Of a DNA stretch of 64,000 bases, positions 1 to 14,000 are shown piece by piece. The translations under genes were made by a program, and so were the position numbers. Source of the DNA: Romanomermis culicivorax (taxonomy: Eukaryota > Nematoda > Enoplea > Mermithida > Mermithidae); NCBI GenBank assembly GCA_963922205.1, contig CAWUHX010000321.1, forward strand, positions 124,001 through 188,000, in the 5' to 3' direction. Within the stretch, counting starts at the first letter, position 1; each line of letters opens with the position of its first letter. Under the pieces are notes generated by a model that had not been told where the DNA came from, did no database searches, and worked only from the letters and a program-made list of their open reading frames with translations.

Positions 1-398
1 TTACTCATATATTTTCGACGAAGTTCATGAGAGTTTACAAATAAATTACAGATTTTAAAATTTTTCAAGTAAAATTCTAGAAATTACGACACTTGAACAC
101 AAAATTGGAATCTAATTCTTGAAATAAATGTTCGGAAAATTAATTTTCCAGCATCCCAGAATGTCAATATACCCAAAAAATTTCCGTTCTTTGGGCTTTC
201 ACTTGTCATCATAGAGGGCTTGACCATTGATTTCTTGTGTAATTCAACTCAATTTTGCCCTTGGATAGTTTGCTAGAAAATTTGTTAAACAATGCTTGTA
301 GATTAGGCTTTTAAGTCGAAAATTTCAATTTTTTCTTCATTTTTAATGAAATAACTTCTCTAAAAACACCGGAAGGCTTGGAAAAGCTTAAAAACAGT
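1..398. other. Intergenic AT-rich sequence, no feature seen
   Basis: I see no open frame, splice pattern or repeat in this stretch. It borders the first hAT-type element. Confidence 0.4.
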
Positions 399-406
399 GC
401 GATAAA

Positions 407-1772
407 CAGGGTTGGCAAAAACCAAACTTTTGAAATTTCGACTTTTTGGTTTTTTGGTTTTTTAGTGGTTTTTTATGGTTTTTTAATGATATTTTTGGTT
501 TTTCTATGGTTTTTTAGGTTTTTCTATGGTTTTTTAGTGTTTTTTTTTTCTGGTTTAATTCTTTAGAATGTTCGGTACATCAAAATAACTGTAAAAAGTG
601 CTGGAGGCTCCCTGTATTATCTAAGACTAGTTAGGGAGCCGTGAAATGGCAGCTAGAAGTGTTAATCTTATCAGAAGTGCCATTTTTTTTGCTATGAGAA
701 ATCCCTATTTAGCAATAGAAATACAGTAATAGTGGGCACAAAAAAAGGATGAGTGAAGAACGCAAGAAAAGTAAAAATGGAACAGAGCATGCGATATGTA
801 AGAGGCAAATTCAAGGAAAAGATGAAAAATTACAAATAAAGAGAAATATACAATACACAATGTACGTAATCAAAACTCAAAAGAAATCAACTACAGAATT
901 TTATCAATGCTTCACATAATATACATATGCACAGAGAAGTTGAAATGACACAATTTTTAGGTATACTGTTTTCGATAAGAGGGTTTTAAATTGATAGATT
1001 ATTACATATGTTATTAATATTACAAACTGCAGTTGAAGGTCACACATAGAGATTTCAGATGTTTCCAAATTTTTGCTTTTCAAACCTGTCTGGGAGCTAT
1101 AACTACAGCAAATGGGTCTTATTATATATATACAATTCTCGCTTGCATGATAGATACATATTTTGTGTGATTTTTTCTACTTAGTAGCGACGTCAAGTCC
1201 CATAAAAATGAACCACTCAAAAGCTCCTCTCTTTGTTAACCTACAGTATGCTTGACTGATCTGTATAAAATTTTATTATTGTTGTCTCATTTATATTTTG
1301 AAATTTCGAGCTAAGAAAATCAAAAAGCTTACCGTAACAATAAATTCAGTATATTAAACTCAATCATATTTTATAACATTTTGAAGATGATATGGATCAA
1401 TGGATGTCACCCCGTATGGTCGTAGTACACTCCACGAAAGATTTAGTGTCTACTTTTTTGTGAGCAAATTATAGCAAAGTTATCTCGTGTACTGAATGTG
1501 TGCTTGCAACACGGATACAAAGGATATCGATTGATTTATATCACATCGATATGAGTACGGAATGTATCATAAAAATACGACTTTTTTCTACTTTGTAGTG
1601 AAGTCAATTCAACTAATTTAATTGTTTTGTTGATTTAGATAGACACCTATACATGCCTAGAAGATCGACTAATGTGAAAAACAGTTCTCCAATGATTTTG
1701 GAAAAAAACCAAAAAACCAGAGATTTTCCAATTATTTGGTTTTTTTAAAAAACCAAAGCCTTGCCAACCCTG
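407..1772. mobile_element. Non-autonomous hAT-type element (copy 1)
   Basis: The element starts CAGGGTTGGCAA and ends TTGCCAACCCTG, a perfect 12-bp terminal inverted repeat. It is flanked by a perfect 8-bp direct repeat GCGATAAA (399-406 and 1773-1780), the target duplication size of hAT transposons. Just inside both ends lie T/G-rich runs of TTTTTTGGTTTTT type, which explains the phenylalanine-rich open frame at 378-566. No transposase is recognisable, so this is a 1.37-kb internally deleted or MITE-like copy. It shares its terminal sequence with the copy at 2822-4125. Confidence 0.85.
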
Positions 1773-1933
1773 GCGATAAAGCGTCTGTGAGAATTTTTAA
1801 GCGAAAAACGCGCGCGCCGCACAGTGTTTTTTTTGACAAAGCATTGAGGAGCGAGATCCGTCATCAATTTGATTGGTGGAAAAATTTCATACCTTCAATT
1901 TGATTGGTCCTACTCCTTCCTAACCGTGAGTCC

Positions 1934-2029
1934 AAGCCTAAGCCCAGGCCTTAACCTAGGCCTAAGCCGAAGCCTAACCTAAGACTAAGCCTAAACCTAA
2001 GCCTAAGCCTGAGTCTAAGCCTAAGCCAG
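1934..2029 (-). repeat. Degenerate telomere-like GCCTAA tract
   Basis: About 16 imperfect units of AAGCCT/CCTAAG occur in a row; the reverse complement is TTAGGC, the nematode telomere repeat. Units are mutated (for example CCTAACC, CCCAGGCC), so this is an old interstitial tract. Confidence 0.7.
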
Positions 2030-2821
2030 GAAATTTGCCAGACACAACTGTAAAAATCAATAAATTTTTCTACCAGTCGAAATGATGACAGATCTCACTT
2101 CGCAATGCTTTCTTTTTTTGTGCCAAAACATGGTTTTTGGCAGAAAAAAATTTGGAATGGCACAAAAAATTTTGAGTGTTTGTGCCAATTGGCACAATTT
2201 TTTTGACTGGTCCAAGGCTAAATTTCCTTGATTTTTAGTCATTTTAGAAGCTGAAAACGAAAAATTTTCTTGGTGCTTCGCTTCGAGAATCAATGAGTTT
2301 AATATTAACTACTTTAATTTGTCTCGAACGCGAGCGGATTCTATTCGAATAGTATATTTGTATTATCGCAACAGGCTTTGAGATTGTCAATGACTGGTAA
2401 AAGGATAGAAATTGTTAATTTTCTCTATTCGTTCAGTTGGATTGAGAACCGAAACTTATATTTTTGGTGTTTGATTAAAAAAATGACAATTTTGGGACAA
2501 TTATTCAACCAAAAGTTTACGCTGAGCGACTTTCGACTTAGCTTTCTTCAGGAGTAAGCAATTATAGACAAGACATCCTAAAATAATCTTTAATAGTTGT
2601 TAGGAAGGAAGCCGAAAAGTAAAGGGAAACTTCATGACAAAAAGTATGTAAAAATATCTGAATTTTCGCAGCATTCGATTTCTTTTCGGATCCTAGAAAC
2701 CGTTTTCTAGATTAGTTTCTCTTATCTCACTGACGTGGTTAGAGAAAATCGGGCAGTGGCTAGATGGACTCGAGTCCATCATACCTGTAAGAGGTCCGAC
2801 CAGTTGGGGGGGGGGGTAAAT

Positions 2822-4125
2822 CAGGGTTGGGAAAAAATCCATTTTCCAAATTTCGAATTTGGGTTTTTTATGGGTTTTTCTGGGTTTAATCAGGGTTTTT
2901 TTTCATTTCACAATTGTGGATCTGAATTAAGTATGAAAGAAAAGCAAATGCAACATATCTAAAGTTTTATTCTTCATAATGCAAAACATTTTCATATCAT
3001 TTTTCCTGATTTTAAGCAAAATCATAACAAATAAAATCATATAACTAATGCACCGTCAAAAAAATTTTTGGCATTGAATTTTATGAAGACTAGCTTTTCG
3101 ACTGATGCAGATGGCAATCGATTATGCAACTTGCTGTGAACAAAGCCAAATGTTGAAAAATTACGCTCTATGACGCAGTGGACACCAAAATGGAAAACAC
3201 GTGATTATAACATTACAAAATAAATTTCGCTTGCTCGTCATTAATAGTCTTAAAAAACGTACTCTCAAGGCAATTTTCTAAAACGAGAGCCACGTTTTAA
3301 TATTGCATAGCAGCTTTTTGGCCGCTCTCCAGCATTTTGTAACAAAACGTATTTTTTTCATCATCTTCATTTGCCGAGATCATTTATTCATTGAGTTGCT
3401 TGTAAATTGTGTTTTTGCAGGCTGAAAAAAGTTTGATGTTTCTTTCTTCAACATTCATACTGCTTGCAGCCATTCAACCAGAATTCTTGATTGGTGGTCC
3501 ATTTTCAACCCATTTTTGAACCCAAAAAGCCGCCAGCTGCCTCTTTCTCCAGCGGGTCTGCTGTCTACCTCAAAATTTTAGGGCTGCTCAAGTCATCTCA
3601 CCAAATGCTGATGGCTGTGAGCAGACTTTAGCAGTCACAAGTAATGCTGTGTATTGCTCACCAGCACTGCTCAGTGACTCATGGGCTGTAAAATCTGCCT
3701 AATGTTCAGATAAACTACCGAATCAAATCAACTTCAGCCAAAAGACAATTCAAACGTAAGTTAAATTTATTGAATATGAATCTTTAGCTTTTCGATTAGA
3801 ATAAGTCAACTCAACAGCATAGTCATATAAACTAAATCGAATACAGCTATGTAAGAAGTCTCCTGAATTGAAAATTTACGATAGCATTTGATTTATTTGT
3901 TGTGTGATCTCATCACAACTCTGTTGTCATGTCAGTGTTAGAAAAGACTGCATTGCAGTTACTAAAGTTGGCTCAACTCTCATTTTGATCGTTAAATCAG
4001 GAAGAAACTTTATTCCTGAGAACAAAATGGAAAAAAATAAATTTTTTTCTTAAAAAACCCAAAAACCCAGAAATGTCCAATTTTCCAACCCAAAAAACCG
4101 AAAAACCCAATGCCCGCCAACACTG
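2822..4125 (-). mobile_element. hAT-type element (copy 2) with transposase remnant
   Basis: It begins CAGGGTTGGGAAA and ends with CCGCCAACACTG, a TIR imperfectly matching copy 1. It is flanked by 8-bp repeats GGGTAAAT (2814-2821) and GAGTAAAT (4126-4133), 7 of 8 identical. Runs of GGGTTTTTT/AAAAAACCC lie inside both ends. On the minus strand at 3067-3186 a frame reads like the hAT C-terminal dimerisation region. The rest of the transposase is not recognisable, so the copy is dead. Confidence 0.8.
3067..3186 (-). pseudogene. hAT transposase C-terminal dimerisation fragment
   Basis: The minus-strand frame contains ERNFSTFGFVHSKLHNRL followed by VEKLVFIKFN. This is the pattern (E-R-x-x-S-x-F-x-x-x-H-S-x-x-R-N-R-L ... 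K-L-V-x-I-x-x-N) seen at the end of many hAT transposases and needed for their dimerisation. It is a fragment of about 40 residues with no start codon or catalytic residues nearby. Confidence 0.65.
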
Positions 4126-4722
4126 GAGTAAATCCGAAATTTTAGGGGAGGGGAGCGAAAGATCCCAAAATGTGTTTTGTGTTTCCAGATCTTTTGTCAA
4201 AAACACCGAATTGGCGAAAAAACAGTGATTGGGTGGGTGCGAATTCCGATCACTATTCATTTCTGCGAACCGCCTAATCATTCTAAATTGTAAATTTAGA
4301 GCTTCCATTGGAATACTTGCTGCTGATATCCATTTCCTTTTTATATTTATATTTTCGGATTTTAATATAAAATCCGAAAATTTTTCTGGCTTTGCGCACC
4401 GAAATCGGTGATTTCCGGCTATTCCAGGTTTGTTGCGGAAAAAACTGTCAATTATTCGATAATAGGTTTCGTCATCTAAACCTCTTTTCTTGAGGATAGT
4501 TCTTTTTCGACGTGATGTGTATAGTATTCCAAAACTTCTTAGAGGTCTTTTCGGAAATTTTTTTTTATTCACAGTTTTTCCATCAAACTTCTGTAAACTT
4601 ACATTTTTGTAATTCTGGTCAGACTTATAAATTTTGAATTTTTTCTTAATATGGTGCGTAGGGCCCGAAAAATGTTCGGACTTATATATTTTAAAACGTT
4701 GGAAAATGAGTCTTTGCAACAA
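3997..4722 (-). CDS. Hypothetical basic ORF, 241 codons, partly inside hAT copy 2
   Basis: This is one of the longest open frames outside the recognised genes. The first ~197 codons (4722 down to about 4134) are lysine/arginine-rich host sequence; the last ~43 codons run into the terminal region of hAT copy 2 (below 4126). If the ORF is real, the insertion replaced its original C-terminus. I recognise no domain and see no upstream splice acceptor. A chance ORF is quite possible in DNA of this composition. Confidence 0.2.
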   Translation of the reverse strand: MLQRLIFQRFKIYKSEHFSGPTHHIKKKFKIYKSDQNYKNVSLQKFDGKTVNKKKFPKRPLRSFGILYTSRRKRTILKKRGLDDETYYRIIDSFFRNKPGIAGNHRFRCAKPEKFSDFILKSENINIKRKWISAASIPMEALNLQFRMIRRFAEMNSDRNSHPPNHCFFANSVFLTKDLETQNTFWDLSLPSPKISDLLQCWRALGFSVFWVGKLDISGFLGFLRKKFIFFHFVLRNKVSS

Positions 4723-5031
4723 TGTGAAGTAAATCTGTAAGAAAATTACTGCTTATTCCCCTTTTCCACTGTGTTGAATACAATCACGATTTGTCATATC
4801 TTAATGTGTGTGTACCAGATATACTATTAAAATTTGATTTTTTCTATTTATAATAGTCAACCCCAATAGTTAATTGTTTTAATGATTTAGATAAACTCTA
4901 ATAAATGTTTACTTGCTTGACATATGTAAAAAAAGCAGTAAACTAAAAAACTCGAATTGATCTTTTTTTAGCATAATAATCAACAATCAATCAAGTTGTT
5001 TAAAATTAACTTTCATATTTAATACAGATTT

Positions 5032-5041
5032 TGAATTCTAG
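5032..5041 (+). promoter_or_regulatory. Candidate spliced-leader acceptor before DHX35
   Basis: The sequence TTGAATTCTAG ends 18 nt upstream of the DHX35 start codon, with no ATG between. In nematodes such an acceptor with no matching donor marks the trans-splice site of the spliced leader. It could also be the 3' end of an ordinary 5' UTR intron. Confidence 0.35.
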
Positions 5042-5059
5042 CTGTATGTTTCAACCTAT

Positions 5060-8000
5060 ATGACGAAAAGACCGCTTCCGCATTTCGTCAAACCTCGCGA
5101 TTTTGACGGCGAATCGTCGTCTTCGAAATCCAAGCAGAAATTAGTGTTCGAAGAACGAACCGGTTCTTCGGAGGCGCACGATCCATCGGTGGAAGGTTCG
5201 TCGCAGCCGATCGTTTTTAATAATCCTTACACCTCATTGAGCATTCAACAACAAAGAAGCCGTCTTCCAATTTTCAAAGTAAAGCTATTTGGTTTGTGAT
5301 TATCTATATCAATCAAAAATTTGTTCTTGCTTGCAAGAGATTGACACCCAAATTTTGAGAAGTAATTATTGTTTACGGTACTTCAAATGAGCAGAATTTT
5401 TGTCTGAATACAGTAAATTGCAGCTCAGTCGATAGATCTCATTTTGATCGACTCAAAAGCGCAACTTATAATCGCCAATCTCCACTTTTGACTGAGTTAC
5501 GAGCGTTTAAAGATTTTAAAAAATCTACCTGACTTTCTTTAGATTTCCCGTCTTAGAAAGTTAGGTGGATTTCCACCAAAATGAACTTTCACGATTTGAT
5601 GCTCGTGCCTTGAATTTAACATGTTTTCATTATATTCAACGCGATTCTCGTGTTTTGGCATTGCAGCTTATTTTTTCATGATTCTTCAATTTTTTAGAAT
5701 CGTAATCAAATACTGTATCTTTTGGAGAAATATCAAACCGTAGTTATAGTCGGCGAAACTGGATGCGGAAAAAGTACTCAATTACCCCAGGTAATAAATC
5801 TATATTTTTGTAAATGCTCAATTTTATACTTTTCATTTTGTATAGTATTTAGTCGAAACGGGTTGGGCATACGATAATAAAAAGGTCTGCGTAACTCAGC
5901 CTAGGCGAGTTTCTGCTATCACAGTAAGTTTTGCCTGTAAGATTAAATTTAACATGTAACGCTGGAAATACGACAATTTTTTTAAATGAGAATACTGACT
6001 TGCAAGTCAAATTATTTGCGGTCTATGAAATGTGTATTATAATAAAAATATTTTATTTATAGTTGGCCCAAAGAGTCGCCGAAGAGCGGATGTCCCTTTT
6101 GGGCAACGACGTCGGTTATGTGGTCAGATTCGACGAATGCTGTTCGGAAAAAGCGCCAATAAAGGTGATTCTCACTGATCCTTATCTAAGTAGATTGATT
6201 TTTCTTTTTTTTTCTCTCCAGTTTGTAACCGACGGCATTCTCGTCCGTGAAATTATGAAGGACCCACTACTCAGCGATTACAGGTGAAGTGAAATGCATG
6301 AGGGCCATGGAACAAATTTATACTGTTCAACCATGATCAGCTTGAAAGTGATTTCTTAAATGTTTTCCAAAATTTAATTGAAAGATCATAGATCTGCAGT
6401 CCCTGAAATCGAAAATGATTAAATTATCTGCGTGCTAGTTTTCGTGAATTTTAGGGATGAAGCGATTCCAGTTTCTTTGGAATACCAGTGCCGGTTCCTG
6501 TACAAAGTATATTAGTTGACGTTTTATGAAACATCATCTACGAGTCTTAATTGTTCTACCAAAAATTAATGCTTTCAGTCATTCTCAGTTGGAAAGTCTT
6601 CCATTTCGCTACCAAATTCGTTTACTAAATGTGCTGAATATCCAAAAGTTGTGAAGTTTTCTATAAATTATATCAAGACTGGCGAAGAAAATTTAGAGCT
6701 TGAAGATAAAATCAAAAATTTAACTACCATCAGTGGCATAAATGCGATCGGAAAGTTATAAATCGTCATTATCATTAATTCGACGATTTCTGGTTCTACA
6801 GTTTCTGAAAGTTTGGAAAATCTACGTTTTTACCAATTTCAAAAGCCAAAAGGAAGAAATACTGGTATTTTTCAATGAAAAATATCGGTCCTATTCAAAA
6901 CCTTCAGTTTATTTCGTTCCGAATCCAAATTTCAATTATCGGTTTCAGATCCGGTTCCAGTTAACTACTGCACTTCTATGAATTTCTGGTATAAAACTCA
7001 AATTCTTTAAAATTTCCAATATTTAATGAATCGAATAACAATTCTGCCGGAAAAAACTTATTTCAAAGAACATGAAAATAACGATAAAATATTACGAAGA
7101 AAGAGTCATTTTTTCATCTAGTTCATACTTTTGATTTTAATTAGCTCGCGTTATCTGGAAGTTTCGTCTTTTAATTTCTTATCTGAAAATTCTTATCTCA
7201 TTTTCATTTCTTATCTCAAATTATCATGGATCATCAGTGTCTCTAAAATTCATTACATTTTACACATTTTCAAGGTCAAACATGTCATTTTTAGCGTTAT
7301 CATGGTGGATGAAGCTCACGAAAGGACGATTTACACGGATATTATTATCGGTTTACTACGGAAAGTACGTTTTATGAATTTAAATTTTGTTTTCGGTTAT
7401 ATAAGTTTGAAACTTATCTGTGAGAATCTCTCCATCAATAGTTTATTTTAATACTTGAAAAAGATCCAGTAAATTTAGAGCTTAAAAATGTAAATTCACT
7501 TAAGTTCTGAAATTCGATGCATTTATGTGCTTAAAAAATTTCATATTTGACTTGACGTTTAATTAAAATTATGAGCAATGATTTTTTAAAAATATAGATT
7601 TTCTTATTCATGTGTTTTTCGAAATTTTATTTCTTTTAATTGGGTAATCTCAGTATTTTCACCTTTTTTATAATTATTAAATTCACAGCACTTTTACAAT
7701 ATTGTTTTATAATATTTAAGATTATCGCCAGAAGACCTGACCTAAGAATCATCATCTCTTCAGCAACCATAGACGCTGAATTATTTAGAGATTTTTTCAA
7801 TCGTAACGAAACTAAAGATCCAGAAAAAGACACTTCGACCATAATATCGGTCGAAGGCCGAACTTATCCGGTGAAAATTTTTTACAAGAAAAAGTATTAT
7901 CCCCGTTTTTATGTAAAATTTTTTTCTTGATTTTTGCTCGTTTTTGGTGTATTATGTTTAGCCCTGTCGCCGATTATTTGCGCGAAACGGTCAATACGGT

Positions 8001-11000
8001 TTTAAAAATTCATAAGTTGGAAGCTGAAGGCGATATTTTATCATTTTTGACCGGTCAAGACGAAGTTGAATCTGTGTGTCAAATGTTGAGGTATATGCAA
8101 TAGCATATTCGTTCGGTTGTATGCTGATTGATCGTTCCTTTCGTCCAAAATTTTTGTATTTTCGCCGCTCGAAAGATTGAAAATGATACGAAATTCACTT
8201 TTAGGTCAAATATATGAAAAACGTATAGAAAAATACTTAATTTTCAACGTTAAAATGACAATTTTCTGTCTAAATTCTAATTTTTTTTATTCTTTCTTTC
8301 TAAAACTTTTATTTAGAAACGAGTCAAATCAGTTGAAAAATTACGATCGATTATGGGTGTTGCCAATGTATGGTGGATTATCATTTCGGGAGCAAGTAAA
8401 GTTTTTACATATTTTTTCTTTTTATCATATTTTTCTATTCCTTTTTTCTATCATCACTAGATGAAAGTCTTCGAGTCGAGTCCGGCCGGTACGAGAAAAG
8501 TTATAGTTGCGACGAATATTGCCGAAGCTTCAGTTACTATACCAGGAATTTCTTACGGTAAAAACGCATTGTATTTGCTACGGATTTCTCGAAAATCTGT
8601 AATTTTTTTAATCTCGACCGTAAAAATGTCAATTTTTCGGCCAAAAAATACAAAATTTGATTGGAGTTTATTCTTTTTGCCTTAACACGCATTTTTGAGA
8701 CATTTATAGTAATTTTTGAGATCAAAATGTGGGTTTTTGAACTTTTTCAACTTTCTCATTTTCCTCAACCTCTGACTCTAATGTTAGAGATTGAGATATC
8801 CGTTGTATAGACCTTTTTTGTAGAAAATAGAGGTGTGCTTTTTCTGCCACAAATTCTGTATATTATCCACTAATTTCGGTTTTGGCAGTGAATTTTTTAA
8901 TCACATGTATTTTGCACTAAGCAAATTCAAATGATCATGCAAAAGCCTTTTCGTTTTTCGCTCGAAGTCTGGCATCAAGCTAAAACTGAATTTTTCATGA
9001 CTCTAAATATGGAAAATTCCATAGTTCCACGATGCTTTAAATCTTTTTTAAGATTCTGATATTCGAATAATTTGTATCATCAGCCTCAGGGAAATTTTTA
9101 ATTTTCATAGGTTCACTTTCTAACTTTATGTTAAAAATTGAGTCATGGACTGGATTAATTTCTTTTTATTTAAAACTTTTGGCCACAGATTCTTCGAGGA
9201 AATCAGCGCATTCTGGTCCAGGTTGTAAAAAATGTCATTTTCTAGGTGAAAAATGATCAATTTTAATCAAAAAGTGTGAAAAATATTTTAAAAATATGGC
9301 TTTTTTGTAGAATAGTTGGAACCTGAGAAAGAATTTCAGAAATTTTCGGGGCCAGAATTCGACATTCTTTACTGCTACTTTTTCAAATTTTTTATCTGTC
9401 ACACTTTCGGACTTTAATTTTAGAAGTTAAGTTTATTCCTGGATAGAAGCTCTAAATTTACAGTCTTGTAATGATGTTTTTATCGTCTTTCAATCGCAGA
9501 TTGGGAAGGTTCACGTTTCAAAACCTTAGAAAACTCCAAACGAAGCGAGAGAATAAAATTCTGAGAAGTGATGAAAAATCTCAGTTATCAGCAAATTATT
9601 GACTCTTGACTAAATTAGTAAAAAAGAGATGAAGTAATTCAATTGATAGAATCAAAAATGACAATTGACAATTGATAGGAAGGTTAATTAGTAAGTGGAA
9701 GTAGATATGCTAACGGCCGCGTTTGATAGAAAGCAATGACTGTTCGACCGGCGGAAAATGTTGAGGTTTTGACCTTCTGAAATTCACCAAAATGAATCTT
9801 TTCGGTTTTGAAGTGAAAAAAAATATTTTCTCATGAAAAGAATGCCCAAAGCTTTTTCCTTATTTCGAAATTTTATTCCCTAAATGATCGCATTGAGGAG
9901 AAAAACGGGGCTTCAAACGACACGAGAGAAAAAATTGTAAAGATTGATGGAAGATCTCATTAATCAGCAGAATGTTTTCTTGTAACTAATCGATAAGAGA
10001 TGAGGTACAATTCAGTTGATTAAAACTGCTGAATGTTACGTAGTAAGTGGAAGTAGATATGCTAATGGCCATGTCGGATAAAAAACAATGCCTGTTATAC
10101 TCACTGACCGGCGCATCGCGCCGGAAAATCTTGAGGTTTTTCTCTGTGAGAGACAAGAAATCAACGACAAAGTTCCAACGGCCTTGTATATTCATCATTG
10201 TAAATTCTGAAACAAAAATTCGGTCATTAGCGCTCCGCTCTGCGCTAATGACCAAAATTTTTTATTAGCGCGGCCCATATTTTATTAGCGCCGCGCTAAA
10301 AAAAACAGTGCACCAAGCCTCCAAAATTGAAAATACTTTTTTATATTTGTCCTTGTTTTTCAGCTGTTGTTCGATTTTGGTATGTTTTTCTATTTTTGGA
10401 TTGCCAGGTTAATAAATTTAGATCATCAGCTTCAGGAAATTTTTTCCCAAACTTTTTAGATTTTTTCAACCACACTTCCTCACCTTAATATCGCTTTGAA
10501 AATTAGCAGTTTTTCCACCAGAAATGAGATGAAACTGATTTTCTATTAGTTTAAATTTAAAAGCTTACTTTTCAGTTTTCATTCGTTTTTCAGTAATCGA
10601 TTGTGGTTTTATGAAACTTCGTGCTCTAAAACCCGAAACCGGAATCGAATCGCTTATGGTCGTTCCGATCTCTCAGGCGTCGGCCGAACAACGAGCTGGT
10701 CGCGCCGGTCGTCTAAAACCCGGCCGAGCCTACCGCCTCTATCCGGGTAATTTAAATATTAGATTTTTCTCATTTCTTGGCTTCTAGGATTTTGAACATT
10801 GGAGCAACTGCAATTTACTTTTCATTATCGTTATACGCAAATTATCGCTCTATGCAAAGTTTGAATGAATCGTCTTTCGTATTTTTTCTAGAAGCATACA
10901 CAACTACTCCTGTTTTATTGTAACTTGCTTATCGATAACATTTTTGTAAGAGAACGCCACCTCAGTACATATCAGAGAGTCAAAAAATTGGAAAGTAGTT

Positions 11001-14000
11001 TTTAGAAAGTATCTTCGCTTTTCGAAATGACGTCACAGACTTTTGTAAACTTTGAAATTGATGCACCGAAACTGAAATTCTGAGAAGAAACCGGTGATTT
11101 TTTTAACCCCATACATAGTTTTGTTTACTTTTTTCAAAACTCTCTTTTTTAGAAGAAGAATACGTTAAATTGATGCCGGCTAGCATACCGGAAGTTCAGA
11201 GGTCGCATATGGCCCCTATCATTTTGCAAATGAAAGCTTTAGGCATTGATAATATTTTGAGATTCCATTACTTGTCTGTAAGTAAAATCTGTTGTAGTTA
11301 ATTTTTTAAATTTCTTTATATTTTTCGCTTTCCAGAGACCACCCGCGTCGTCGACGATACGTGGACTAGAACTTTTGTATGCTCTTGGAGGTATGATTTC
11401 GTGCATACTTTATATTTTTGCGCATGAAAATTTACAGTTACAAAAGAGAAAAAAGGAAATGGAAAACGTTTACATATTTACAATACAGTTAGTCTAACAA
11501 AGTTCATCAAAAAAAGAAAGAATTTAAAACGTTTAGCATACATACAGGAAAGAAAATATACACAAATTGAAAGATTTATGAGTACGAAAGTACATTACAA
11601 TAAAGTTAATTTATCAATAGATTTATTTAAAAAACACTACCAGTGCACGTAAAAACGTATACAAAAGAAAAAATGCAAAAATTCATGATTAACAAATTGA
11701 AAAAAATTTACGATTAAGTTGATTTAAGAAGGATAACTATTGATAAAAAAGATTTTAGAAAAGAAGATTTACAGTGCATAAAAATTCACAAAAGAAAAAA
11801 TACAGAAAGTTGAGTGATTCGTTAATAGAAAAAGATTTATGATAAGTACATATCATTAACTGATTTATCGAGAAAAAGATGACGAGTACACAAAGTTTAT
11901 GGTGAAAGTTTATATAAAAACATATTCAATAGAAAAAATGCAAAGAATCCGACGATTTTAAATACAAAAGGATTTACAATAAACGTAGTTTAACAAGCAG
12001 ATTTAATTTAAAAATGGAGTATTCACAAAGTATGAGACTTAATATTTAAGGCGCATTCAAAAACATAGATTAGAGAAAAAATAACATACAAAAATTGAAT
12101 GATTTACAAATACAAAAGGATTCACTATAAAATCATTCCAAAAAACAGGTCTAAGGAAAAAAATGGAAAATTTAATCAGTTTAAGAGAAAATATTTGAAG
12201 CGCATACATTAACATATTCACAAGAAAAAATGAGAATATAAAAAATTGAATCACTTACGGATGCAACAATACTCAGGAAGCTTAAGACGACAGATATTAA
12301 GTGAATTAAAAGCATATACAAAAGAAAAATACAAAAATTTAAATGATACGATATATTAGTTCAACAAGATATATGTATTTTACAAGAAGATAATGAATTT
12401 ACAACGTTCAAGTTTAAGAGAAAATATGTACAGCACATACAAAAACATATACAAGAGAAAAAAAATTTGAAGATAAGTTTCTAAAAAGATAACAGACAGT
12501 AAAACGAAATAGATGGTAAAAAAGATTCAAGTACATAGATATAGAAGCTAAACATCTATGTGGGAGTAAGATTGATGTCGTTTTTTAGAGTTTTTCATGC
12601 CTGAACCGCATAATGGCGATTTTTTGAATTTTTCCACGTTTTGAATGCATCATTTTCTGACAATTGAGAAAAAATGACATCGAAATACTTGTTCATTCTT
12701 GTATTCATGTATTTGATCATTTATTAATTATTTTAGCAATCGATCAAGAAGGTCACCTGGTCAAACCTTTGGGCGAACAAATGGCCGAATTTCCTTTACC
12801 ACCGATGCACGCTAAAGCTTTATTGATTTCGCGTAAGGTGATTTTTGTCAATTAATCGAATTTTATCCACAAAATTTTTTTTCAGACGAGTTTGACTGTA
12901 GCATCGAAATGTTGACCATTATCGCCATGCTGCAAATACAAAACGTTTTCGTTTTCCCTATCGGTCAAAAGCATAAAGCGGTGAGAAAATTTAGAGAAAA
13001 TATATTAATTTTGAGTTATTAAAATTTTTTTATCAAAAATCGATATGTGCAAATCTGAGTAATCAGCGTGTATTTTTTCATTTTATAGGAATTAATGAAA
13101 CGGAGATTTTCGGTCGAAGAAGGCGATCATTTAACAATGTTGAATATTTACACCAATTTCGAAAAAGTAAAGTTTATTCTTTATTAATTATTTATTTCGC
13201 TAAGTTTTCACAATTGGCAGGTTCTTTTGTTATACTTTACAGTTCTACATTGACTTTTGTCATTTAAGAATAATAAGAGTCCAAAGTGGTGCGCCGATCA
13301 TTATCTAAATTATAGAGGCGTGATTAGAGCGTCGGAGATTAGGGCTCAATTGTCGCGATTTTTGCAGAAATATAAGATTCCTATGAAAACTTGTCGAGGT
13401 AAGGTTCACGTTTGAATCACATATTGCAAAAATTACTCTCAAAATGCTTGTAAATAATGAAATTGAAGTTAATGCTTTGAAAACGAATTTTAAACTTTTG
13501 CTTTAAAAGTTGTTTAAAAATTCTGCAGTCGTGTTTGCAATTTTGAAGATAATATTTTTCACTTTGAAAAATATCGTGAGAGATATACTTAACTGTTCTT
13601 GTGCAATCTATGATTTTCATACCTAAATATTATTTCCATGCTCGAAAGTTGAATTTTCACATTTAAGCTTTGCTTACTTTATATACTTTACATGCGTTAT
13701 TTTATGTAACATTATTTTGTTTATTTTCTATCATCTGTTTTATATTAGTTAATTTTTATGATCTATTTTTTTGTTTTCATTTTTTAACTTTTATTTTAAT
13801 TTTTATATTATATTGCTTATTTTATATATAAATTATTTTATTCTTTATTGACATATCGTAAATATTTGTTATTCTTTACGTTTATAAATTTATAATCTAC
13901 ATTTTATAGATTTATACGCTATGTGTTATGTTATTCAATTGATATAAATTACTTTGTTTTTTGCCTACGTTCTAGAAATTCATAATTCGTTCTATATGTT

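Noticed and set aside
378..566. Phe/Gly-rich hydrophobic frame that resembles a membrane peptide
   Set aside because: It arises from GGTTTTTT runs at the edge of the hAT MITE and crosses the target duplication.
11400..12600. Possible extra DHX35 exons in the large intron 13
   Set aside because: Exons 13 and 14 join in phase without any addition and match the family; the interval is A-rich tandem repeat.
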